From the NCBI GenBank assembly GCA_040505895.1, contig JBEVXU010000007.1:310001-374000 (forward strand): a stretch of 64,000 nucleotides of DNA, in the 5' to 3' direction. The DNA comes from Vondammii sp040505895. GTDB taxonomy: Bacteria > Pseudomonadota > Gammaproteobacteria > Chromatiales > Chromatiaceae. Shown here one piece after another: positions 20,001 to 27,970 of this stretch (position 1 is the stretch's first letter; the number at the start of each line of letters is the position of its first letter). Position numbers and translations under genes: made by a program. The notes below the pieces were generated by a model that was given only the letters and a program-made list of their open reading frames with translations, was not told where the DNA came from and did no database searches.

Positions 20001-20226
20001 GCTCCACCGTGCGCCAGTTGATCGGCTCGATATAGACCGCATCGGCGCTGTCGGGGTCGGTCATGATGGTGGCCGGATTGGAGTTGACCAGAATGACCCG
20101 GTATCCCTCCTCTCTCAGTGCCTTACACGCCTGGGCGCCGGAGTAGTCAAATTCACAGGCCTGGCCAATAACGATAGGGCCGGCACCGATGATCAATACA
20201 CTCTTAATGTCTGTTCTTTTTGGCAT
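17020..20226 (-). CDS. carB: Carbamoyl-phosphate synthase large subunit
   Basis: Makes carbamoyl phosphate from bicarbonate, ammonia and two ATP for arginine and pyrimidine synthesis (1068 aa). It contains two homologous ATP-grasp halves. The first has GAGPIVIGQACEFDYSG at the N-terminus and PSFTMGGSGGGIAY; the second has GGGPNRIGQGIEFDYCCVH near residue 560 and PSYVLGGRAMEIVHD. The allosteric MGS-like domain is at the C-terminus (GEAFAKAMEGGGDLLPRSGR onward). It follows carA by 63 nt. Confidence 0.98.
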   Translation of the reverse strand: MPKRTDIKSVLIIGAGPIVIGQACEFDYSGAQACKALREEGYRVILVNSNPATIMTDPDSADAVYIEPINWRTVERIIEKERPDVLLPTMGGQTALNCALDLVREGVLEKHGVEMVGASREAIDKAEDRDLFRKAMLKIGLDMPRAAVAHSLEEAFQVQASIGFPTIIRPSFTMGGSGGGIAYNKDEFVEICERGLDLSPTRELLVEESILGWKEYEMEVVRDHKDNCIIICSIENLDPMGIHTGDSITVAPAQTLTDKEYQIMRNASLAVLREIGVDTGGSNVQFAINPEDGRMIIIEMNPRVSRSSALASKATGFPIAKVAAKLAVGYTLDELRNEITGGATPASFEPSIDYVVTKIPRFAFEKFPTAPDRLTTQMKSVGEVMAIGRTFQESMQKALRGLEIGKNGFDEVLDLEADEAKSILRHELREAGAERIFYVADAFRYGMSMDEVFDVTKIDPWFLVQIEELVTLEDEVRDGGIASLDADRMRYLKRKGFADARLAALVGVSDAEVRKQRHAANVRPVFKRVDTCAAEFSTSTAYMYSTYEEECEANPSSNKKIMVLGGGPNRIGQGIEFDYCCVHAAFALREDGYETIMVNCNPETVSTDYDTSDRLYFEPLTLEDVLEVIDIEKPAGVIVQYGGQTPLKLAEALEAAGAPIIGTSPDSIDLAEDRERFQQLVENLGLKQPPNRTATEPEQAVLLAEEVGYPLVVRPSYVLGGRAMEIVHDEDDLRRYMREAVSVSNDSPVLLDHFLNDAIEVDVDAICDGKDVLIGGIMEHIEEAGVHSGDSACSLPPYTLSPAIQDRMREQMRKLALELKVVGLMNTQFAIKGDDIYLLEVNPRASRTVPFVSKATGVQLAKVAARCMAGTSLQEQGVTKEVIPENYFVKEAIFPFVKFPGVDTLLGPEMKSTGEVMGVGRTFGEAFAKAMEGGGDLLPRSGRALLSVRDNDKGRIIAVARDLNELGFDLSATGSTCQAILDAGVECARVNKVAEGRPHIVDMIKNDEFSLIINTTEGKKAIADSAAIRHAALRHKVTYTTTMSGGEAFSLALKQADTTQVNRLQDLH

Positions 20227-20289
20227 CTGCTGCTTTATTTCCGCAAATTTACGCTAAATTCTATGCAATCGAGTCTTTCGCTATTCGTA

Positions 20290-21447
20290 TCAGTCGCCGG
20301 ACTGAATCAACTCGATAAAATGGTCGAATACCGGCGCCACATCATGGGGACCGGGACTCGCTTCCGGATGCCCCTGAAAGCCAAAGGCCGGCTTATCAGA
20401 GCGATGAATACCCTGCAGGGAGTCATCAAACAGTGAACGGTGAGTGGCTGTAAGATTCTCAGGCAGACTCTCCTCATCCACAGCGAAACCGTGGTTCTGG
20501 CTGGAGATCATCACCGTTTTGGTATTCAAATCCTGCACCGGGTGATTGGCACCGTGGTGCCCAAATTTCATCTTCGCCGTTTTGGCGCCACTGGCAAGAG
20601 CCAGCAGTTGATGGCCCAGGCAGATGCCAAACACCGGAATACCCGTTTCAACCACCTCGCCAATTGCTTTAATGGCGTAATCACAAGGCTCTGGATCACC
20701 CGGCCCGTTGGAGAGGAAGATACCGTCAGGTTTCATCGCCAGCACCTCTGCTGCCGACATCTGGGCCGGCACCACCGTCACCCGGCAGCCACGATCCACC
20801 AGCATACGCAGAATATTGCGCTTGATACCGTAGTCGTAAGCGACCACATGGGTGGGTAGATGCTCTTCTATAGGATGAGGCGCTTCAGGTACCCCTCCTT
20901 CCAGACTCCAGCTTCCCTGAGCCCACTCGTAAGGTGTGGAGGTAGTTACCACCTGGGCCAGATCCATACCTTTGAGCCCAGGAAATGCCTTGGCTGCCTC
21001 CAGAGCCGTTCCCTCGTCGAGGACATCACCTGCAATGATGCAACCACCCTGAGCACCCTTCTCCCGCAGAATCCGGGTCAGCTTGCGGGTATCGATTCCG
21101 GCAATGGCCACCACACCGTTATCTGCAAGATACTGATCCAAGGGGCGCTGATTGCGCCAGCTACTGGCCAGCAGAGGCAGGTCGCGGATAACCAAGCCGG
21201 CGGCATGGATAGCTGAAGACTCCTCATCCTCATCCGTGGTACCGGTATTTCCGATATGGGGATAGGTAAGGGTAACGATCTGTTTGCAGTAGGAAGGATC
21301 GGTAAGAATCTCCTGGTAGCCGGTCATGGCGGTATTGAACACCACCTCGCCAACGGTCTGCCCGTCAGCACCAATCGACTCACCCCGGAATGTTGTTCCG
21401 TCTTCCAGAACCAATAAAGCAGGCTTTCTCAAAGAACCAGTCCCCAA
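20290..21447 (-). CDS. carA: Carbamoyl-phosphate synthase small subunit
   Basis: Glutamine amidotransferase subunit (385 aa) that feeds ammonia to CarB. The catalytic Cys is in VFGICLGHQLLALASG near residue 270, and His/Glu are in FQGHPEASPGPHD near residue 355. The reading frame has no ATG at its start: TTG at 21447 gives MGTGSLRKPALLVLEDG and a second TTG at 21432 is also possible, with a GGGG stretch suitably upstream. The 212 nt between trxC and carA show no feature I recognise. Confidence 0.95.
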   Translation of the reverse strand: MGTGSLRKPALLVLEDGTTFRGESIGADGQTVGEVVFNTAMTGYQEILTDPSYCKQIVTLTYPHIGNTGTTDEDEESSAIHAAGLVIRDLPLLASSWRNQRPLDQYLADNGVVAIAGIDTRKLTRILREKGAQGGCIIAGDVLDEGTALEAAKAFPGLKGMDLAQVVTTSTPYEWAQGSWSLEGGVPEAPHPIEEHLPTHVVAYDYGIKRNILRMLVDRGCRVTVVPAQMSAAEVLAMKPDGIFLSNGPGDPEPCDYAIKAIGEVVETGIPVFGICLGHQLLALASGAKTAKMKFGHHGANHPVQDLNTKTVMISSQNHGFAVDEESLPENLTATHRSLFDDSLQGIHRSDKPAFGFQGHPEASPGPHDVAPVFDHFIELIQSGD

Positions 21448-21659
21448 CAGACATGCCTAACGGGACAAACCCAAACATGAGCTATCCCAAACAGGCTGTT
21501 AATACAGTCATTGCTGAATGCGACGCCGCAGAATTACGAGGCCGCTGATTGCGTCGGATTTTACTTGAATTCAGGGTCGTCTGTCCATCCAAACATGAAC
21601 TCACTCTATCCGTCATGATCCCGACCACGTCATCTTCAGCTTCATGAAAAAATAGCAGA

Positions 21660-22097
21660 TTATTTGATGTTCTGCCGGACCCAGTTAACCAGGGCGCCTG
21701 CATCCATTGCTCCCGAAACACGCGCCAACTCCTTCCCACCCTTGAATAGGGCCAGGGTTGGGATACTGCGTATACCAAACTCTACCGCCAACCCCTGATG
21801 CACTTCGGTATCGATCTTCACCAGGCGGACAGTGGGTTCGAGGCGACTTGCCGCCGCCACAAATGCCGGCGCCATCATTTTACAAGGGCCACACCAAGGC
21901 GCCCAGAAATCAACCAGTACGGGGATCTCATTGCGCTGAATATGGCGACGAAACCCCGCCTCACCCAGTGCCAGCGGTATACCTGAAAAGAGCCTGTCAC
22001 TACAGCGCCCACACTTAGGATCGCCATCAAGACGCTCCTTGGGAACACGATTGAGGCCCTGACAGCCCGGGCAGACAACATGAATCGAATCTGACAT
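21660..22097 (-). CDS. trxC: Thioredoxin 2
   Basis: Cytosolic zinc-ribbon thioredoxin (145 aa). The N-terminus holds two CxxC pairs, CPGC at residues 9-12 and CGRC at 29-32, which bind zinc in E. coli TrxC. The redox site is WCGPCK in FWAPWCGPCKMMAPAF near residue 66, and the cis-Pro loop is IRSIPTLALF. I start at the ATG at 22097 because it has an AGGTGA ribosome site; an ATG at 22160 would add 21 unconserved residues. It is divergent from the CnoX-like gene. Confidence 0.95.
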   Translation of the reverse strand: MSDSIHVVCPGCQGLNRVPKERLDGDPKCGRCSDRLFSGIPLALGEAGFRRHIQRNEIPVLVDFWAPWCGPCKMMAPAFVAAASRLEPTVRLVKIDTEVHQGLAVEFGIRSIPTLALFKGGKELARVSGAMDAGALVNWVRQNIK

Positions 22098-22188
22098 AAA
22101 CATCACCTGGAAATATTGATTTTTCTCTATACGGGACATATATGGGAAACTTACCGTCAATTCAACCGTCAGTTAGTGGTGCTTCGGC

Positions 22189-22245
22189 CGTAGGAGCGCT
22201 TTCACGAAGCGCGATAGGCACTTGATCGCGGTCCGAGAGACCGCT
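22189..22245. repeat. Partial REP arm plus hairpin between trxC and cnoX
   Basis: CGTAGGAGCGCTTTCACGAA resembles one arm of the REP family and forms a GCGCTT/AAGCGC hairpin. It is followed by GCGGTC-CGAGA-GACCGC. It lies in the divergent promoter region of two thioredoxin-family genes. Confidence 0.5.
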
Positions 22246-22278
22246 CTGAAGGAAGACCCAGAGATCAGGAAAGACAAA

Positions 22279-23142
22279 ATGAACAACTCCGATTACATAT
22301 TCGAAGTCACTGCAGAGAATTTTGAGCAGGTCATCCTCCAGGGTTCCCAATCGGTTCCTGTTTTGATCGACTTCTGGGCTTCCTGGTGCCAGCCCTGTAA
22401 ATCCCTGATGCCGATACTCACCAACCTGGTAGAAGCATATCAAGGGAAATTTATCCTGGCGAAGATCAACACGGAGGAGCAGCAAGAGCTGGCCGCCCAG
22501 TTCGGTATCCGCAGCATACCCACGGTAAAGCTGTTCAAGGAGGGCGCCGAAGTGGATGAATTCATGGGGGCTCTACCAGAGGCCGAGATAAGGGCATTTC
22601 TTGATCGCCATATCCCCCGTGAATCAGACAATCTGGTCAGTCAGGCAGACCTGCTGATTCAGCAGGGTGATACTGAAGGCGCTAAAGAACTGCTCGATAG
22701 AGCAAAAAGTGAAGATCCTGAAAATTCTCATATTCTCACTGCCTGTGCTCGACTGCAGGCAATTCTTGGCAATATCGACGAGGCAGAAGCACTACTGGCT
22801 GCACTGCCGGTGGATGAGCAGAATAAACCGGAAGTGGCCGGGCTACGCGCCCGTTTCACCTTCGACCGTACTGCTCAGACCGCTCCAACAGCAGAAGCAC
22901 TGAAGCAGCGCCTGGAGATAAACAGCAGCGATAGCGAAGCACTCTACCAACTGGCAGCCCACCGGGTAATGGAAAATGCCCACGAGGAGGCGATGGAACT
23001 GCTGCTGCAACTGCTGCGTAAGGATCGCAGCTATGGTGATGACGCCGCCCGCAAGGGGCTGCTGGCGCTGTTCGATCTGCTGGGAGGGAGTGGCGAACTG
23101 GTAAACGGCTACCGTAAACAGATGTTCAACGCACTGCATTGA
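22279..23142 (+). CDS. cnoX: CnoX/YbbN-like co-chaperone (thioredoxin fold plus TPR)
   Basis: Thioredoxin-like N-terminal domain (residues 5-110) joined to a TPR-like helical region (about 120-285), the architecture of CnoX/YbbN, a chaperedoxin that protects proteins under oxidative stress and hands them to GroEL in E. coli. I chose the ATG at 22279; a TTG at 22222 would add 19 residues that read through a repeat. Unlike E. coli YbbN, the redox motif keeps both cysteines (SWCQPCKSL near residue 37), so disulfide chemistry is possible. Length is 287 aa. Confidence 0.88.
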   Translation: MNNSDYIFEVTAENFEQVILQGSQSVPVLIDFWASWCQPCKSLMPILTNLVEAYQGKFILAKINTEEQQELAAQFGIRSIPTVKLFKEGAEVDEFMGALPEAEIRAFLDRHIPRESDNLVSQADLLIQQGDTEGAKELLDRAKSEDPENSHILTACARLQAILGNIDEAEALLAALPVDEQNKPEVAGLRARFTFDRTAQTAPTAEALKQRLEINSSDSEALYQLAAHRVMENAHEEAMELLLQLLRKDRSYGDDAARKGLLALFDLLGGSGELVNGYRKQMFNALH

Positions 23143-23263
23143 CGTAGATAAATATCAGCCGGAAATTAACGCAAATTAGCGAGAATTAAAGAACTATTTA
23201 ACCGTTTAACCGGCCATGCACAACAACCCTGAGATTTTTTAAGGCTGGTCGGTCAATAGCACA

Positions 23264-23329
23264 TGTAGGAGCAACCTTGTTCGCGACCAGCTCCGTGCCA
23301 TGTTCATCGCGAACAAGTTCACTCCTACA
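23264..23329. repeat. REP-like palindrome, full copy
   Basis: TGTAGGAGCAACCTTGTTCG and CGCGAACAAGTTCACTCCTA form long inverted arms around a short centre. It lies in the 317-nt gap between the convergent cnoX and trmO genes. Confidence 0.85.
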
Positions 23330-23348
23330 CAGGGAGAGATTTTTCACT

Positions 23349-23374
23349 CGTTACACAGCTCCTGCTGTGTAACG
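23349..23374. repeat. Perfect 11-bp hairpin with TCCT loop
   Basis: CGTTACACAGC, loop TCCT, then GCTGTGTAACG. There is no T run, so it is not an obvious terminator. It shares its loop with hairpins at 13110-13121 and 32939-32953 although the stems differ. Confidence 0.75.
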
Positions 23375-23459
23375 ATGAGGAATATAGAGCAATATTAGCG
23401 TTCATTTCCGTCTATTCGCGGCCATCCCCCTGCCACTCGAGGGAATGTATTTCCAGAGA

Positions 23460-24155
23460 TCAATCCACCTCGGCCAGCTCCAGCACCTCCAGCCGATCTC
23501 CCACCACCCGCCAACGCAGGTCAAAGTCGTAGAGACGGATACCGTAGACCCGCCCCTCTTGCTCACCGCTGTAGGCAGGCCGAGGATCCATCTCCAGCAG
23601 ATTCTTTATAAAGGAGCGCAACCGTTCATCTTGCCGAGCGGTGATCTGCTCCTCAGACCGTGGCGAAAAACAGACCTCAAGCCGCCTCTCAGGAGGTGCG
23701 GAGGCAAAACCACTAAGAGCATCCGGGATACTGTCTGCATAACCAACATAGGGTTTGATATCGAGTACCGGCGTCCCATCCAAAAGATCCCCGCCCGAGA
23801 GCTGCAGGCTGACACCGCCAGAGGTATCAATGGACTCCAGCTTCACTACTGAGAGACCGATTGAGTTAGGCCTGAACGGGGAGCGACTGGCGAACACACC
23901 CACCCGTACATTGCCCCCAAGGCGTGGCGGCCGTACCCGTGGACGCCAGGCACTCCTCATCGCCTGATGAAAAACGAATTGAATCCAGATATGTGAGTAG
24001 CCCTCCAACCCCTCCACTGCCTCAGGTAGATTATAGGGTGAGAGCAGCTCCAAGCGGGACTTAGCTTCCCTAACCAAACCGGGTTGGCGCGGAATACCAA
24101 ACTTCTCCTTGTAAGGTGCGTGTATCACACCTACAGGGGCAAATGAGAAGGTCAT
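23460..24155 (-). CDS. trmO: tRNA (N6-threonylcarbamoyladenosine37-N6)-methyltransferase TrmO
   Basis: TrmO (TsaA/YaeB family, 231 aa) methylates t6A37 of some tRNAs using SAM bound in a beta-barrel. Signatures are GVIHAPYKEKFGIPRQPGLV at the N-terminus, LEGYSHIWIQFVFH near residue 48 and SPFRPNSIGLSVVKLE near residue 92. LLDGTPVLDIKPYVGYAD near residue 127 completes the family core. Its start overlaps the stop of the upstream chemoreceptor gene by 4 nt, which suggests cotranscription, though no functional link is obvious. Confidence 0.93.
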   Translation of the reverse strand: MTFSFAPVGVIHAPYKEKFGIPRQPGLVREAKSRLELLSPYNLPEAVEGLEGYSHIWIQFVFHQAMRSAWRPRVRPPRLGGNVRVGVFASRSPFRPNSIGLSVVKLESIDTSGGVSLQLSGGDLLDGTPVLDIKPYVGYADSIPDALSGFASAPPERRLEVCFSPRSEEQITARQDERLRSFIKNLLEMDPRPAYSGEQEGRVYGIRLYDFDLRWRVVGDRLEVLELAEVD

Positions 24156-25699
24156 GACTCGGTAGATTTACCTCTTTGAGCAAGATCACTGACAACTCCT
24201 TGATGCCTCTCCTCCACCATCTCATCGATCATACGCATAACACCGTCACTACCCGCTTCAGACGATTCAACCCGATCAACAATCTTATCCCGCAGTGTTT
24301 TATCCTGTATCCAGTCTTGATCATAAAATTCTATCGCTTCCTGGAGATGCTGATGAACTGCCACATGATAGCTTTCCAACTCCGGGTAGGCCGCCATCAG
24401 GGCGTAGTTCAGCATACCATCTCCCTGGTAGTACCACTTACCCAAAGCACAGCTATGATGGTCTACCGACACAGCGTTCCGGTGCCGTGTATCACCCCCT
24501 CCAACCTCATTACCCTCCCCACTGAGCACAAAGTAACCGTTCTGCTTGAAAATAATATGGTCGGTTTTGATCAACGAAGCAAAAGAGCGATCCATTGTAT
24601 AACGAACATAGTCAGCTGTTCGTGCAGCTGAATTTTCGAACTCATTAAAGCGTCCTTTGAACGCATCCACCTCACGATTGATCGAAGTGGAAAGCGTCCG
24701 CGTCGCTTCCGACTCTTGAGTGATCAACTGCACTTGGCTACGGAAGCGACCCAGTGTCTCGTGTATCTCACCGGTGGCCAGCTTAGTACGCACCGACAGG
24801 GCCTTCACCTCCTCCGCCACCACAGCAAAGCCCTTTCCATGTTCGCCTGCACGCGCCGCTTCAATCGAAGCATTCAGCGCCAGAAGGTTGGTTTGGTCAG
24901 CGATCTTGGAGATAAATGCCAGCGCCTCAACCACCTGCTTACTCTCCCCATCCAGTCGGTTGATCTCATTTGCCATGCCCTCCAATTTAGAAGAGACCAC
25001 CTCGAGAGAGGCATTAATGTCATCAATTGACTCCCTGCTCCGGCTTGCCGTGTCACCACTATCGGCAGCAATTCTCTCTACCGATTTCATAACTTCAGCC
25101 ATCTGCATAAGATCAGTACGGATGGTGTCCAAATTCATCAATAGGTGGCCGGCATTTGTAGCATGCAGAGTGTGGGTCAGGTTGGTGCGCAAAATATATA
25201 CCGAGTCAGCCTCCATTGAATCGATGGCCTGATTGATGCGTTTCAGGGACTGTTTCAGTTCGCCGGGTAAGGTATGTGCCTGTCCTTTGCGATAATAGAC
25301 GCCATCCGCGATGCGGCGAAAGCAACTGTCCACCTCCTTTGTATAGGTCTCAACAAAATCGAGAAGATCATTCAGTGCCCAGGCAATCTGACCCACCTCA
25401 CCAAGCCCACGAGTGTTGGTGATCCGCTTGTGCAGGTCACCCTTGGTACAGTCATCCAGGGTATCCTTAATATTTTTCAACGCCTGTAACGGCTGACGTA
25501 GCGAAAACCATGTAAAAAACAGCAGCAGCAGACTGAAAAACATCAAGAGAGCAACACCCAGACTAAAACCACTCTTCGCCAGCAGCAACCCCCCAAGAGT
25601 AAAGACAATCAAAACGAGAGTAAGTAAAACCACAGTAATCCGGGTACGGATAAACGGTACCCTATGGCTGGTGTGAGAAGCTTTCACTCTTTTCTCCAT
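24152..25699 (-). CDS. Methyl-accepting chemotaxis protein with C-terminal CZB domain
   Basis: Chemoreceptor of about 515 aa. Two hydrophobic helices near the N-terminus are separated by only a few residues, so there is no periplasmic sensing domain. A linker follows, then the signalling hairpin with ADQTNLLALNASIEAARAGE and GFAVVAEEVKALS, where CheA/CheW bind in this family. The last 130 residues look like a CZB zinc-binding domain (HHSCALGKWYY and later His residues), which senses zinc or oxidants elsewhere. ATG 25699 lies 7 nt after the PAS gene; TTG 25723 is an alternative start. Confidence 0.9.
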   Translation of the reverse strand: MEKRVKASHTSHRVPFIRTRITVVLLTLVLIVFTLGGLLLAKSGFSLGVALLMFFSLLLLFFTWFSLRQPLQALKNIKDTLDDCTKGDLHKRITNTRGLGEVGQIAWALNDLLDFVETYTKEVDSCFRRIADGVYYRKGQAHTLPGELKQSLKRINQAIDSMEADSVYILRTNLTHTLHATNAGHLLMNLDTIRTDLMQMAEVMKSVERIAADSGDTASRSRESIDDINASLEVVSSKLEGMANEINRLDGESKQVVEALAFISKIADQTNLLALNASIEAARAGEHGKGFAVVAEEVKALSVRTKLATGEIHETLGRFRSQVQLITQESEATRTLSTSINREVDAFKGRFNEFENSAARTADYVRYTMDRSFASLIKTDHIIFKQNGYFVLSGEGNEVGGGDTRHRNAVSVDHHSCALGKWYYQGDGMLNYALMAAYPELESYHVAVHQHLQEAIEFYDQDWIQDKTLRDKIVDRVESSEAGSDGVMRMIDEMVEERHQGVVSDLAQRGKSTES

Positions 25700-25706
25700 G
25701 TGGTGG

Positions 25707-26243
25707 CTACAGTGACAGTACAAATTCGTCGTAGCTGGTACTTGATGCCGTCAACCGTTTCTTCAGCAACTCGATTGAGACTCTTTCAGCATCTTTCTCT
25801 AGCTGCTGCGCCCGTTCCAGTCCAAGCATCTCCCGATAGAGAGGTTCTATTACTTTTAAAGCGGAAGCATTCACCTTCCTGCCCACATAGTGATAACCCA
25901 GCAACTCATCATCCGTACCCCAATCGGGTGTAATACTGGTAAAAGCCCAGAAGAATCTGCCACCGGAAGAGATATTTTTCACGTAGCCTAGAAACTCATG
26001 CCCCTGCTCCAGGGTGTTCCACATCCACCGAACAATCCCCTGAGGCATATCCGGATGACGAATCATACTGTGCTGCCTTCCCAACAATGCCTGCTCAGGG
26101 TAGTTGGCCACCCTCATAAACACACGATTGACATAGAAGATACGTCCTTTGGCATCAATCTTTAAGACGATAATTTCGTCATCTTCAAAAGTAGTCTCTC
26201 TGTTATCCGACAAGATTGTGGTACTCCTGTTGCCGACCGACAA
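25707..26243 (-). CDS. Aer-type PAS domain protein
   Basis: Soluble protein of 178 aa with one PAS domain (residues about 20-130) of the Aer type, which binds FAD in energy-taxis receptors. The diagnostic segments are SMIRHPDMPQGIVRWMWNTL and GYVKNISSGGRFFWAFTSIT, followed by GYHYVGRKV. A short helical tail follows (ALKVIEPLYREMLGLERAQQ). There is no membrane segment and no output domain. It lies directly upstream of a receptor that lacks a sensor domain, so the two are probably a split sensor/transducer pair like Campylobacter CetB/CetA. Confidence 0.85.
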   Translation of the reverse strand: MSVGNRSTTILSDNRETTFEDDEIIVLKIDAKGRIFYVNRVFMRVANYPEQALLGRQHSMIRHPDMPQGIVRWMWNTLEQGHEFLGYVKNISSGGRFFWAFTSITPDWGTDDELLGYHYVGRKVNASALKVIEPLYREMLGLERAQQLEKDAERVSIELLKKRLTASSTSYDEFVLSL

Positions 26244-26977
26244 TCGGCACCTATTTATAAAACTACTCCAACGCTCCTATGGAATGGCGACCAATCAGGG
26301 AAAAACTTGATCTACCGCGCCTTAGCCCCGTCTGTCACCCTATAACATCTGTCTCCATCAAATACACTGGTACTCTCGCTCGACACTTTTCTCCACTAAT
26401 CTGTCAGGGTATCAGATAAGAATCCATCTCAGAATAGAGTTTCAGCCTCGTCACTCCAGCGCAAACGAAGCAGTGGTGCATGGGTACACTGTTCCCGGGG
26501 CAAAAGCTGGAAATCTGCAATATGACCATGCCGACAGATTCCTGATCTCGGTCTGCACCCAAATGATGAGCCTACCTATTTCTAGGATTGAGTGGCTATG
26601 CACAATGGTCCCGAAGCACTACCTTCATAGAAAAAAGTGCATCTGTAGGAGCGAATTTATTCGCGATCAGGCTCCGGGGCATGTTCTTCGCGAACAAGTT
26701 CGCTCCTACACCCGGTTCCCGGATTATTGTGCACAGCCATTTAGGATTATTTCACCTAAGCAAGTAGCATTAGCACCTGACACCATTAATATAGCCGTAC
26801 ATGCCCCACGGGTGAAGGGCATTCTGACTGGGGTAGCAAATCACCCTTGTTGGCACTAATTATAGAGGCGAATCACAATTACCTCTTTACATTACCAAAT
26901 CAGAACCTATCATACGGCATCTAGAATTAGTCCAAATGTTGGTTCACAGATCTGACAACACTTCCCTGGAGAATATT
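26244..26977. other. Gene-poor stretch with one REP copy
   Basis: 734 nt without a convincing gene. A plus-strand open frame from 26473 has no ribosome site, runs through the REP copy and resembles nothing, so I do not call it. Apart from the REP at 26644-26710 I see no structured feature. Confidence 0.6.
26644..26710. repeat. REP-like palindrome, full copy
   Basis: TGTAGGAGCGAATTTATTCG and CGCGAACAAGTTCGCTCCTA are inverted around GATCAGGCTCCGGGGCATGT. It is the best preserved member of the family in this window. Confidence 0.88.
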
Positions 26978-27151
26978 ATGAACGTAGATCAGCACCTGAA
27001 AGTTGCCCAATGGCACATGGAACAAGCCCGTCTGCACGCCGGTAGCGGTGATCACAAATGCGGCTGTCCCCTCAATGACCATGACCGCAAAGCGATTGAG
27101 GCTGTCGAAGCCAATATGGTTGAAGAAGAGAACGCCTGCTCTGTATCCTGA
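26978..27151 (+). CDS. Small acidic/His-rich protein of unknown function
   Basis: 57 aa starting MNVDQHLKVAQWHMEQARLH. It contains the motif HKCGCPLND, several His/Cys residues that could bind metal, and an acidic tail. A clear GGAG ribosome site (CTGGAGAATATT) precedes the ATG at 26978; an upstream ATG at 26936 lacks one. A strong terminator follows at 27177. I do not recognise the family. A ribosome site plus a terminator around an intact frame makes it likely real. Confidence 0.65.
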   Translation: MNVDQHLKVAQWHMEQARLHAGSGDHKCGCPLNDHDRKAIEAVEANMVEEENACSVS

Positions 27152-27176
27152 TATCAGGTAACAGCCGCAAAAAAAG

Positions 27177-27201
27177 AAACCGTGCATTGCACGGTTTTTT
27201 T
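27177..27201. terminator. Bidirectional terminator
   Basis: AAACCGTGC-ATT-GCACGGTTT, with an A run before and T run after, lies between the convergent small gene and rquA. It can serve both strands. Confidence 0.9.
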
Positions 27202-27226
27202 GGGGCTGTACGTTCGCAAGGAGGTA

Positions 27227-27970
27227 CTACTTAATAATAACCACCTTTTGGTAGAGGGAACCAAACATCGTTTCCTTTTGTATCGACTGGGGTGGGGTAC
27301 CCTCGGGTAGCCATTCGGTAATCTCGTGCTTCCACAAGTCCATAGCAAATGGCTCCAGGAGTCGAAGTATCGGATTCATGATATAGCGAAATGGATTGAT
27401 GGAAGTCGGTCGATGATAATCGACAAAGACTACCTTTCCACCCGGGCGCACTACACGCAATGCCTCTTTAACCGTTTTCTCCCTAACCGCTTCGGGCTGT
27501 TCGTGTAACAGAAAAAAGACAATAACGTTATCGTAAGTCCCATCCTCAAACTTAAGTTGCGAGGAATCCTGATGGTGCAGGAAGACATTCTTATTATTCT
27601 GCACCTTTCGTTTCGTATTCTGGAGTTGTATTGGCGCAACATCCACAATGTCCAGCTTACTGTCAGGGGTCAGCCGGGATGCGGCACGCTGTGAAAAATC
27701 ACCGTATACACAAGCCACCTGCAGGCTATTTCCCTCAAGTTGGGGGCCGAACTCGTCGAGAGCGGCATCACGCAGGCGTTTGAAGTTTCCCCAAAGAATC
27801 AAATTGACCAGCCACTGTCGTTCGAAGATATGGACTGCGGTGGGATGCAGATAGGCCCACCAGTATGTCTCCTCCAGATATTTGGGAATATCCAGGTCCT
27901 TCGAAATCCGGTAGCGGTTCCCGCTACGGTATGACGGTGTTGCTTCAATTACGGCTACTTCTTCATTCAT
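27227..27970 (-). CDS. rquA: Rhodoquinone biosynthesis protein RquA
   Basis: RquA converts ubiquinone to rhodoquinone, the low-potential quinone used with fumarate reductase under anoxia; it is a methyltransferase-fold enzyme that uses SAM as amino donor. Family hallmarks visible in the 247 aa are YLEETYWWAYLHPTAVHIFE near residue 31, LILWGNFKRLRDAAL near residue 57, and QVACVYGDFSQRA near residue 83. The last is where ordinary methyltransferases have a Gly-rich motif I. FFLLHEQPEAVREKTVKEAL near residue 152 and VFVDYHRP follow. It is a single gene with its own terminator in an accessory region. Confidence 0.9.
   Translation of the reverse strand: MNEEVAVIEATPSYRSGNRYRISKDLDIPKYLEETYWWAYLHPTAVHIFERQWLVNLILWGNFKRLRDAALDEFGPQLEGNSLQVACVYGDFSQRAASRLTPDSKLDIVDVAPIQLQNTKRKVQNNKNVFLHHQDSSQLKFEDGTYDNVIVFFLLHEQPEAVREKTVKEALRVVRPGGKVVFVDYHRPTSINPFRYIMNPILRLLEPFAMDLWKHEITEWLPEGTPPQSIQKETMFGSLYQKVVIIK

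Noticed and set aside
22279..23142. Simple thioredoxin
   Set aside because: The gene is nearly three times the length of a thioredoxin and the C-terminal two thirds are TPR-like, which fits CnoX/YbbN.
26473..26859. 128-codon plus-strand frame
   Set aside because: It runs through a REP palindrome, has no ribosome site and has protein-unlike composition.
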